Shown piece after piece: positions 1 to 6,603 of a stretch of 32,444 bases of DNA. The notes below the pieces were generated by a model that was not told where the DNA came from, made no database searches, and was given only the letters and a program-made list of their open reading frames with translations. The DNA comes from Lujinxingiaceae bacterium (lineage in GTDB: Bacteria; Myxococcota_A; Bradymonadia; Bradymonadales; Bradymonadaceae). Within the stretch, counting starts at the first letter, position 1. Each line of letters opens with the position of its first letter. The stretch is from assembly GCA_013697635.1 (NCBI GenBank), contig JACCWM010000052.1, positions 1-32,444 on the forward strand, read 5' to 3'. The position numbers and the translations under genes were made by a program.

Positions 1-133
1 GCGTCCGCGATTGGTCGCGAGCGTAACACGAATCTTGCACCGTCTTGGTATCGGCCCTCACACCCAGATACAGCGCGAGCGAACATGGAGTTGAATCGGT
101 CAAAATCCCTGTGGTCGAGTACTAGGCCCAGCC
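1..133. other. Left flank of the CRISPR array, no gene recognised
   Basis: I see no convincing gene, degenerate repeat or AT-rich leader here. The first perfect CRISPR repeat starts at 134. The 29 bases one period to the left (73-101) do not resemble the repeat, so the array really starts or ends at 134. If the array is transcribed on the minus strand, as the repeat orientation suggests, this is the leader-distal (trailer) side. Confidence 0.5.
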
Positions 134-1011
134 CGGCTCATCCCCGCCTACGCGGGGAACACCTCGTCTCGCTGTACACTTTCTTACTCGCGTTCGGCTC
201 ATCCCCGCCTACGCGGGGAACACCCCGTAAATGGGGATTTCCTGACTCTCAATCGCGGCTCATCCCCGCCTACGCGGGGAACACGGTGCTCGCCGGTTAC
301 TGCCGGTTTGGCCACTCGGCTCATCCCCGCCTACGCGGGGAACACCGTTACGCCTCACGTCGTCGGCGCCTGCGGATCGGCTCATCCCCGCCTACGCGGG
401 GAACACGCTCCGGCAAGTCGTCGCTGTTCGACGGCATCCGGCTCATCCCCGCCTACGCGGGGAACACAATGGGCACGCCTGCGCGGCGGGGCAGCGATCC
501 GGCTCATCCCCGCCTACGCGGGGAACACAGGGAATTCCCAAACTCCCTATATCCTATTCACGGCTCATCCCCGCCTACGCGGGGAACACCCACAAGGCGC
601 CCAAGGGCCGCTCGTCGAAGCCGGCTCATCCCCGCCTACGCGGGGAACACCTAAAGCCTTGCACAGGCGAAACCTGGCCGACCGGCTCATCCCCGCCTAC
701 GCGGGGAACACTGGCTATACCAAGTTGGCAAAACAAGTAGCAGCGGCTCATCCCCGCCTACGCGGGGAACACTTCTTCCTCGCTGCGCGTAGCAGTGTGT
801 AAGCCGGCTCATCCCCGCCTACGCGGGGAACACGTTAATGTCCTCTTGAATATTACCTTGGCGAGCGGCTCATCCCCGCCTACGCGGGGAACACGTTACA
901 ATGGCGCGAAGCGCTTGTTTGAACGACGGCTCATCCCCGCCTACGCGGGGAACACTTTTCCGTGCAGCATGGCTGGCGTGGGCGGCGCGGCTCATCCCCG
1001 CCTACGCGGGG
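134..1011 (-). CRISPR. Type I-E CRISPR array, 15 repeats (last one truncated), 14 spacers
   Basis: A 29-nt repeat recurs with an exact 61-nt period at 134, 195, 256, 317, 378, 439, 500, 561, 622, 683, 744, 805, 866, 927 and 988, separated by 32-nt spacers. On the minus strand the repeat starts GTGTTCCCCGCG and ends GGGGATGAGCCG. It can form a CCCCGC/GCGGGG stem with a GTAG loop. Repeat length, spacer length and sequence match the E. coli-like type I-E class (E. coli repeat starts GAGTTCCCCGCG), which sets the crRNA sense to the minus strand with an ATGAGCCG 5' handle. Fourteen repeats look identical. The fifteenth (988-1011) keeps only its first 24 bases on the plus strand and then runs into an insertion sequence. 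In the inferred orientation this truncated copy is the leader-proximal one, so leader and newest spacers appear lost. No cas gene is in the window. Open frames across the array are translations of the repeats, not genes. Confidence 0.97.
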
Positions 1012-1030
1012 CCCACTTGATGCGGATCAA
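1011..1030 (+). repeat. Left terminal inverted repeat of the IS
   Basis: GCCCACTTGATGCGGATCAA mirrors the right end at 3321-3340 with two mismatches. Its inner 14 bases (TTGATGCGGATCAA) are themselves nearly palindromic, so each IS end can fold or bind a dimer. Just inside, 1032-1047 is a perfect 6-bp stem (TAAACA/TGTTTA) that includes the transposase stop codon. Confidence 0.9.
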
Positions 1031-1044
1031 ATAAACATCTTTGT

Positions 1045-3153
1045 TTACGAGGCCTTACGCGTCAATAGAGTGTGGAGACCTGGGCGGGCCTCAATGGTAA
1101 CCTCAATCGTCGCCTCGGACGGCAGGGCATTCCATTGCAGGCGCTGTGGCCAGGTCTGGCGGCGATTTTGGCGGCGGGCTGCTGTCGGTGCAAAGTGATC
1201 GTAGAGTGCGACGCGTTGGCCGGGCACCGTGAGCGCTAGCCCGATGACGCTGTCCTCACAAGCCTCACGAAACCGGCGGCGCAAAACGGCCGGCAGTAGC
1301 GCCGGTGCCATGCGCCTGAATTGGCCGGTGGGCGACAACGGGGCGGTTGGCGCAAACAGGCGTGCCGGCCCAAAACGTGCGTCCGCTCTCGAAACAGGCT
1401 CGCCTTGGAGTGCAGCCTCGACCTCGGCAAGCCCAAAGGGTATGGACATGTAAATTTCCTTGCGAAAATTTGGCAGGGTGGACGTGCTGCATTGCGCGCG
1501 CATTGCGCACAGACCACAGCTCGCTTTCGGCGCGCGAAAGCGAATCTCGGCGTGGCCGTCCTCGCCAGCGAGCCTGTGCAGTCTCAGGGCAAATCCTGCG
1601 CCACAAATCGGACGCCTCAGATCGAAGGCCCAATGCGGATCATCTCCCAGGTGTTTGTGTTGGTTGATGATGGCGGCGATCGCTTGGACAGCCAAATTAT
1701 GTTCGGCCTTGGTGGCATCGGGCTCGGATGAATGCGCCAAGACTTCTTCGTGCACAACGCTTGAGGGCCTGGGCCCGAAGATCTCGACGAAGCTTTTGGT
1801 GGTGCTCTCGCGAGGCGTGAGCTGGCGGCCCGAATCGCCCAATGTCTCAACCATCTTCGCGCCCATCAGCGTCTGCGTGTTCCACAGCCACAAGGCGATG
1901 GCCTCGCTTAGCATCTGGCCGGCCAGGTTGTAGCTGAAAACGCGACTGATATGGAGCTCGTTGTCGCATTGCGCATAGCGGTTCTCCTGACCACAGCGCG
2001 CATAATACTCGGTGACGAGCTCGCTTGCCGGCCAAGCGCTCGCGTCTAACGACGTGGCAAAGATCTCGTATTGGACGCCGTCGATGAAGCGGCCGGCGCC
2101 GCTCTTTTTACCATCGCTTGGCACGAAGGCGCTGACGACAAGGCGAACTTGCGCGCCGTTGTCGAGGGTGTAGCTGCCCAGCTCAAGGGCCCAACGCCTG
2201 GGACCCGAGCCCGAGTCTTCGACGCGCTCCCAGCGTCCGCAAGCCATCGCGCGCTTGGCATCAAACTCCTCAAGCACCTCGTAGCAGGCCAGGCGGCCGA
2301 TAAAGGGCACCCCAAATTCCAGCGCTGCTTTGGCCTGTTGAAAGCCGCCGCTGACGCCGTCGCAACAGAACAGACAACGCTCGAGCGCGATCGCGTGGGT
2401 CGTGGCAAAGCAGCGCACCGCGCCGAGCGCTGCGTGCAGATCTTCTTTGAAGTCGCCATTTCCCGCGCCCACACGCACCATCAAAAATTGCCCCGTGCCG
2501 GCGTGCTGGAGCATAGAGCGCGTAATCTGAAGCTCGCCGCGTTTGCGCCCCGGATAGCCAGGCTCGGCAAAGCCTAGGCTGCGACGTGTAGGCTCCTCAC
2601 CCTTGACGCCCTCCTGATCCTGATCCTGATCCTGATCCTGATCCTGTTCGGGCAGCGCGCGCTCACGCAGCACCGTCACGCGTGGATCGAAGTGAAAGAC
2701 GTGCAAGGCTTGGCCTTCGCAATCACGCGTGGTTACCGACTCATGCTCGAGTAAGAGATGGTCTTTGATCGAATCTTGGATCAGCCAATCGCAAAACGCC
2801 ACGACCTGTTCGAATTCGAGCGCTTGCAGCGCGCGTGAAATTGAGGATTGCGTGGGAAAACGACGCCGTCCAACGGCCGCCGCCAACAAGGGTCTCCACG
2901 GTGCGATGCGCCGACTGAAAGCGTGAAGGCTGCCGTAAAGTTTGATGGAACAGAAGAAGGCGAGCAGAAAGACGAAGATGTCGACGCCCTGATAACCCTT
3001 GGAGCGCGGGATACGAAGACGCGTGGCCACCTCGCCTAAAATCGTGCTGCTCAGCAGCTGGGTGACGATGACGACATATTGCCCCAAGGCATCGGGCAGC
3101 GGACTTTGACCGGCATCGGTAATCTTGGTGACAATGGAGCGCAGCTTTGCCAT
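1045..3153 (-). CDS. DDE-type IS transposase (IS4/IS1380-like), 702 aa
   Basis: This gene fills the element and would catalyse cut-and-paste or related transposition through an RNase H-like DDE fold. Candidate acidic residues are the Asp in FDPRVTV, the Asp in FCCDGVSGG and the Glu in YYARCGQENRY; the last resembles the Y-x2-R-x3-E motif of IS4-like transposases. An N-terminal hydrophobic stretch (IFVFLLAFFCSIKLYG) and a C-terminal Cys-containing motif (CGLCAMRAQC), possibly metal-binding, are also visible. At 702 aa it is long for IS4 relatives (commonly 350-550 aa). Part of the extra length is a DQDQ repeat encoded by a hexanucleotide microsatellite. The frame is intact from ATG to TAA, so the element may be active. 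Exact IS family was not determined; IS1380, IS701 or an unclassified group are possible. Transcription points toward the CRISPR array. Confidence 0.85.
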   Translation of the reverse strand: MAKLRSIVTKITDAGQSPLPDALGQYVVIVTQLLSSTILGEVATRLRIPRSKGYQGVDIFVFLLAFFCSIKLYGSLHAFSRRIAPWRPLLAAAVGRRRFPTQSSISRALQALEFEQVVAFCDWLIQDSIKDHLLLEHESVTTRDCEGQALHVFHFDPRVTVLRERALPEQDQDQDQDQDQEGVKGEEPTRRSLGFAEPGYPGRKRGELQITRSMLQHAGTGQFLMVRVGAGNGDFKEDLHAALGAVRCFATTHAIALERCLFCCDGVSGGFQQAKAALEFGVPFIGRLACYEVLEEFDAKRAMACGRWERVEDSGSGPRRWALELGSYTLDNGAQVRLVVSAFVPSDGKKSGAGRFIDGVQYEIFATSLDASAWPASELVTEYYARCGQENRYAQCDNELHISRVFSYNLAGQMLSEAIALWLWNTQTLMGAKMVETLGDSGRQLTPRESTTKSFVEIFGPRPSSVVHEEVLAHSSEPDATKAEHNLAVQAIAAIINQHKHLGDDPHWAFDLRRPICGAGFALRLHRLAGEDGHAEIRFRAPKASCGLCAMRAQCSTSTLPNFRKEIYMSIPFGLAEVEAALQGEPVSRADARFGPARLFAPTAPLSPTGQFRRMAPALLPAVLRRRFREACEDSVIGLALTVPGQRVALYDHFAPTAARRQNRRQTWPQRLQWNALPSEATIEVTIEARPGLHTLLTRKAS
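2613..2648. repeat. Hexanucleotide microsatellite (CCTGAT)n in the transposase
   Basis: Five perfect CCTGAT units (2613-2642) and a sixth imperfect one (CCTGTT) encode a run of alternating Asp-Gln in the transposase. Because the unit is 6 nt, changes in copy number would alter the length of the acidic linker without a frameshift. Confidence 0.93.
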
Positions 3154-3162
3154 ATTTGCCTC

Positions 3163-3232
3163 GGGTGTAGTGGAAACACCTTCTTCAAGAGGTGTCTCGG
3201 TAAGTGTGATGACCTACCTTTTCACTACACCC
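3163..3232. promoter_or_regulatory. Nested inverted repeats upstream of the transposase
   Basis: GGGTGTAGTGGAAA (3163-3176) and TTTTCACTACACCC (3219-3232) are inverted copies with one mismatch. Between them, ACACCT...AGGTGT forms a second short hairpin. The structure lies 10-79 bases upstream of the transposase ATG at 3153, inside the IS. It could be a transcript hairpin limiting transposase translation or blocking impinging transcription, or a protein-binding dyad. The structure is seen directly; the role is inferred. Confidence 0.6.
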
Positions 3233-3357
3233 AAACCTCGCCCAAGACGATCCCCACCAACGAACCACGTCGCAACCCTCCACACTTCCCAATCAAGCCA
3301 TTGAAAACAATGCGTTTTCATTGATGCGGATCAAGTGGGCTTCGGGTGGGGAGGGGT

Positions 3358-4539
3358 TTAGCTGCCGAGCATCGCGACGGTGGTGTCGAAGCTGCTCAGA
3401 TCGACGTCGAGGAGCAGGGCGCGTTGGATGCGGTCGAGGCGCTCGGCCTCGGTGGCGTCGAGGCCGGCGTTGTCGGGGCGCTGGGGGAGAAAGCGGATCT
3501 TGAAGCGCTCGGCCAGGATGCGGGCGGCGGCGCGGGTGGTTTCGGCCTCGACGCCGTAGCGGGTGGTCAGCTCGGTGGCCGGGGTGGGGATGCGCCAGTG
3601 CAGGCGCTCGACGAGCCAATGGATCGAGGCGGCGAGGGTGTTGGGGGTGAGAAAGACGTCGAAGCGCTCGTGGCGCGCGCGCGCCCACAAGGACTGGGCG
3701 GACTCGAGCAGCTGGTAGCTGCGCTCGCGCAGGCCGAGCTCGCGCACGAGGATGTGCAGGGCGTTGGGCAGGTTGGTGGGAGCCAGGCCCGTGTGCTCGA
3801 GCAGGCGGCGGTCATGCTCGCCATAGACCAGATCGATGTTGGCGCGAAGCCGGGCGTTGATCGCGCGGGTGCGCTTGCGCAGCGCCTGCTCGCCGGCGGG
3901 ATCGCCGAGCAGGGCGTTTCGAAGCAGTTGGCCGACGCTGGGCGTGGTGCGAACGACCATCGCGCTGGTCGCGCTGGCCAATGCGGCGATCAGGCCGTCG
4001 AGGATGTCGAGCGTCTCCATCCACATGCCCTCTTGTTCGTAGAGGCGAGCAAGCGCGTCGAGGATCCAGGGGTTTCCTAGATCGCGATCGAGGGCGCCGA
4101 GCATCATGGCGTGGGCCATCTCGGTGAGGCCCAGGCGTTGCACGCTCAGCGCGGCGCTGCGCATGAACTCGGCGCGGTCGTGGGGGCTGGCGGCCAGATG
4201 GATCGCCTCGAAGAAATACAGCGTCGCCTGCCAATCGTTGTGTGAGCTCTGGCAGTGGCCGAGCGCATAGGCGATGTAGGGCTCGCGCGGCGAGAGACGG
4301 TTGGCCTCGGCGAGCGCGGCGCGCGCGCGCGCCACATCCTCGCTGATCAAGTACAAGATGCCCAGATAGCTGTGGCAGTAGAGGCGCGTGGCCTCGTCCT
4401 CGGTGCTGGCCTGCAGGCGGTGCAGATAACCGATCGCCTGCTCGCTTTCGCCTGTGGAAACCAGGGCTTCGACGCGCTCGCGCAGCCAGGTGGCCGAGTC
4501 GATGACGTTGAGCGAAGGAGGAGCGATGAGCCTGGACAT
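3358..4539 (-). CDS. TPR-repeat protein with a C-terminal TFIIB/cyclin-box-like segment, 393 aa
   Basis: The function is not known. Residues from about 15 to 210 are helical and TPR-like (for example the stretches around LYCHSYLGILYLISEDV, PYIAYALGHC and PWILDALARLYEQEG), which suggests a protein-protein interaction scaffold. The C-terminal third contains a segment with P-x-TLAASIHWLVERL followed by TELTTRYGVEAETTRAAARI. Its spacing resembles the last helices of a TFIIB-type cyclin box ('P-x-TLAAA-IY-A-R ... t-x-x-ela-x-x-xGV-x-x-x-TI'). No signal peptide is seen, so it is probably cytoplasmic. It is divergent from recN across a 213-bp gap, and its stop lies 17 bp from the IS right end. The cyclin-box idea rests on pattern only; a generic helix-turn-helix is the main alternative. 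Confidence 0.7.
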   Translation of the reverse strand: MSRLIAPPSLNVIDSATWLRERVEALVSTGESEQAIGYLHRLQASTEDEATRLYCHSYLGILYLISEDVARARAALAEANRLSPREPYIAYALGHCQSSHNDWQATLYFFEAIHLAASPHDRAEFMRSAALSVQRLGLTEMAHAMMLGALDRDLGNPWILDALARLYEQEGMWMETLDILDGLIAALASATSAMVVRTTPSVGQLLRNALLGDPAGEQALRKRTRAINARLRANIDLVYGEHDRRLLEHTGLAPTNLPNALHILVRELGLRERSYQLLESAQSLWARARHERFDVFLTPNTLAASIHWLVERLHWRIPTPATELTTRYGVEAETTRAAARILAERFKIRFLPQRPDNAGLDATEAERLDRIQRALLLDVDLSSFDTTVAMLGS

Positions 4540-4752
4540 GGTTTGTAAGCCTGGGATGCCGACAAAACGGACCGTGGTGGATTAGATCATTCTTTGCCGC
4601 CTGTTGTTGAATCCGAGACAGATGTGGTTTATTTCCTGGCTTCATGGGAGGCTGCTCGCCCGGAGCACGCCCAGCAAGGCCCAAAGCCGCATCAAGACGC
4701 AGTAAGACCCGAGTTCGACGTCTAGACTCGATCCCAGAGATCCGCCGCCTAT

Positions 4753-6474
4753 ATGCTTACGCATCTGATCATCCGAAACTTTGCCATCATCGAGCACCTC
4801 GAGATCCCGTTTCGTGACGGCTTCACCGTGCTTTCCGGCGAGACGGGCGCCGGCAAGTCGATCATCATCGACGCGCTCAACCTGATCTTAGGCGGGCGCG
4901 CCTCGACCGACGTGATTCGCACCGACGAGGACGAGGCCGTCGTCGAGGGCATCTTCGAGCCGCGCGCCGAGACCTGCGCTCGCATCGCCACGATCCTCGA
5001 GGCCCAGGGCATCGAGGCCGGCGCGCAGCTGATCGTGCGCCGCATCGTCAGCCGCGGCGGGCGCAACAAGATTTTTGTCAACGGCAGCCTGACCACCGCC
5101 GCGATGCTAGCCCAGATCACGCGCGGCCTGGTCGACATCAGCGGCCAGCACGAGCACTACAGCCTGATGCAGGCCGACGAGCACGTCGACATCCTCGACA
5201 CCTTCGCCAGCCTGGGCGAGGCCCGCCAGTCGATGAAGCTCGCCAACGACGAGCTCGCCGGGCTTCGCCGCGAGCTGCGCGAGATCGCCCAAAACGTGCG
5301 CGAGCGCCTGCACCGCATCGATTTCTTGCGCTTCCAGCTCACCGAACTCGACGAGGCCAAGCTCAAGGCCGGCGAGGAGGAGACGCTCACCAAAGAGGTC
5401 GACCGCCTCAAGAACGCCGGGAAGATCGAGGACGCCGTCGCCCGCGCCCTCGACTTGTGCTACGAGCGCGACGGGTCGGCCGCCGAGCAGTTGGCCGAGG
5501 CCTGCACTGCCCTGGAGCGTGTCGCCCCGTTCCACGACGCGCTCGAGACGCTCTCCACGCGCCTCTCCGAGGTGCGCATCCAGGCCGAGGAGCTGGCCCA
5601 CGAGCTTCGCGCCTTCCACAGCGATCTCGACGCCGACCCGGCAACGATCGATCGCCACATCGAGCGCCTCGAGCTGATCAAGCGCCTGCGCCGCAAACAC
5701 GGCGGCGAGGTCGAGGACATCATCGCGGCCACCGAGGAGATGCGCGAGGAGTTGAGCCGACTGGAGAACGCCGAGGAGCGCGGCCAGGAGCTCGAAAAGG
5801 CCCTGCACGCAGCCCACAAACGGGCCTACGAGCTCGCCCGCACCTTGAGCCAGGCCCGGCGCAAGGCCGCCACCAACCTGCAAGCGCGCATCGAGGCCGA
5901 GCTCACCGAGCTCAACATGGCCCGCACGCGCTTCGTCGTAAACTTTGAGCCCAAAGACCTGCCCCCGGCCAAGCTCGCCGCAAAAGACGACGGCCTCGAC
6001 GAGCCGTCCTTTCGCCTCTCGGCCAGCGGCCTCGACGTCATCGAGTTTTTGCTCGCCGCCAACCCCGGCGAGACCCCCAAGCCGCTCTCCAAGATCGCCA
6101 GCGGCGGCGAGCTCTCGCGCATCATGCTCGCGATCAAGTCGGTGCTGATCGAGCGCGACGCCGTCGATACCTACGTCTTTGACGAGGTCGACGCCGGCAT
6201 CGGCGGCTCGACGGCCGACGTCGTCGCCCACAAGATCAAGGGCACCGCGCGCGGCCACCAGGTGCTCTGCATCACGCATCTGGCGCAGATCGCCTCGCGC
6301 AGCGACCACCACTATCTGGTCGAAAAATTGCTCACCAAAGAGCGCACCCAATCGACGATTCGCCCCCTGAGCGAGGACGAGCGCGTCGAAGAGATCGCCC
6401 GCATGCTGGGCGGCGCGCGGGTAACGGCGACGACGCGCGACGCCGCCCGCGAGCTGTTGGGCGACCGGGCCTAA
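4753..6474 (+). CDS. recN: DNA repair ATPase RecN, 573 aa
   Basis: RecN is an SMC-like ATPase that acts at double-strand breaks with RecA and is usually DNA-damage-induced. The N-terminus (LTHLIIRNFAIIEHLEI) is typical of the family. Walker A is GETGAGKS at residues 29-36. A long charged coiled-coil-rich middle (about 160-370) follows. The ABC signature ASGGELSRIML has its Ser at residue 450, and Walker B is VFDEVDAGIGG with Asp477-Glu478. Length fits the family (E. coli 553 aa). The ATG at 4753 directly precedes the conserved N-terminus; no strong Shine-Dalgarno site precedes it. No obvious SOS box was recognised in the 213-bp divergent upstream region. A hairpin-rich repeat block follows the stop codon and may act as terminator. 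Confidence 0.97.
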   Translation: MLTHLIIRNFAIIEHLEIPFRDGFTVLSGETGAGKSIIIDALNLILGGRASTDVIRTDEDEAVVEGIFEPRAETCARIATILEAQGIEAGAQLIVRRIVSRGGRNKIFVNGSLTTAAMLAQITRGLVDISGQHEHYSLMQADEHVDILDTFASLGEARQSMKLANDELAGLRRELREIAQNVRERLHRIDFLRFQLTELDEAKLKAGEEETLTKEVDRLKNAGKIEDAVARALDLCYERDGSAAEQLAEACTALERVAPFHDALETLSTRLSEVRIQAEELAHELRAFHSDLDADPATIDRHIERLELIKRLRRKHGGEVEDIIAATEEMREELSRLENAEERGQELEKALHAAHKRAYELARTLSQARRKAATNLQARIEAELTELNMARTRFVVNFEPKDLPPAKLAAKDDGLDEPSFRLSASGLDVIEFLLAANPGETPKPLSKIASGGELSRIMLAIKSVLIERDAVDTYVFDEVDAGIGGSTADVVAHKIKGTARGHQVLCITHLAQIASRSDHHYLVEKLLTKERTQSTIRPLSEDERVEEIARMLGGARVTATTRDAARELLGDRA

Positions 6475-6475
6475 G

Positions 6476-6590
6476 GGTGGGGAGGTGGCGCTTTAGCGCC
6501 GGAGGGGGCTTTTTGCGCATTGCCCCTCCCCACCTGGTGGGGAGGGGGCGCTTTAGCGCCGGTGGGGCCGTTTGCGTGGCGCCCTGCACC
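6476..6590. repeat. REP-like tandem palindromic repeats between recN and abgT
   Basis: A block starting GGTGGGGAGG and containing the hairpin GGCGCTTTAGCGCC occurs at 6476 and again at 6536, a 60-base period. The hairpins are at 6487-6500 and 6547-6560. Between them CCCCTCCCCACC and GGTGGGGAGGGG form a 12-bp stem. The block sits between two convergent genes and could terminate both transcripts. Related short copies lie at 3345-3356 (GGTGGGGAGGGG) and 16670-16682 (GGGGAGGTGGCGC), also next to gene ends, so this looks like a dispersed REP-type family. Confidence 0.8.
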
Positions 6591-6603
6591 GAGTCGGATC
6601 ACA

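Larger units (their letters stand above)
1011..3340 (-). mobile_element. Insertion sequence, about 2.33 kb, inserted in a CRISPR repeat
   Basis: The element is bounded by inverted repeats: GCCCACTTGATGCGGATCAA at 1011-1030 and TTGATGCGGATCAAGTGGGC at 3321-3340 (18 of 20 bases match after inversion). Weaker similarity continues about 24 bases inward. It carries one transposase gene on the minus strand. The left end lies inside CRISPR repeat 15; base 1011 is shared by repeat and element. The right end abuts ordinary chromosome 17 bases from the stop of a TPR gene. I find no target-site duplication, and no continuation of the CRISPR array on the right. The two flanks therefore did not form one target, which suggests a deletion or rearrangement after insertion. 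Confidence 0.88.

Noticed and set aside
85-1034. Several open frames of 79-189 codons running through the CRISPR array
   Set aside because: Their translations are the repeat read in three frames (AHPRLRGEH, GSSPPTRGT, RLIPAYAGNT) interrupted by spacers; the DNA is a CRISPR array.
3341-3360. Search for a target-site duplication and the missing half of CRISPR repeat 15 to the right of the IS
   Set aside because: The bases after 3340 match neither the sequence left of 1011 nor the rest of the repeat, so no simple insertion scar can be claimed.
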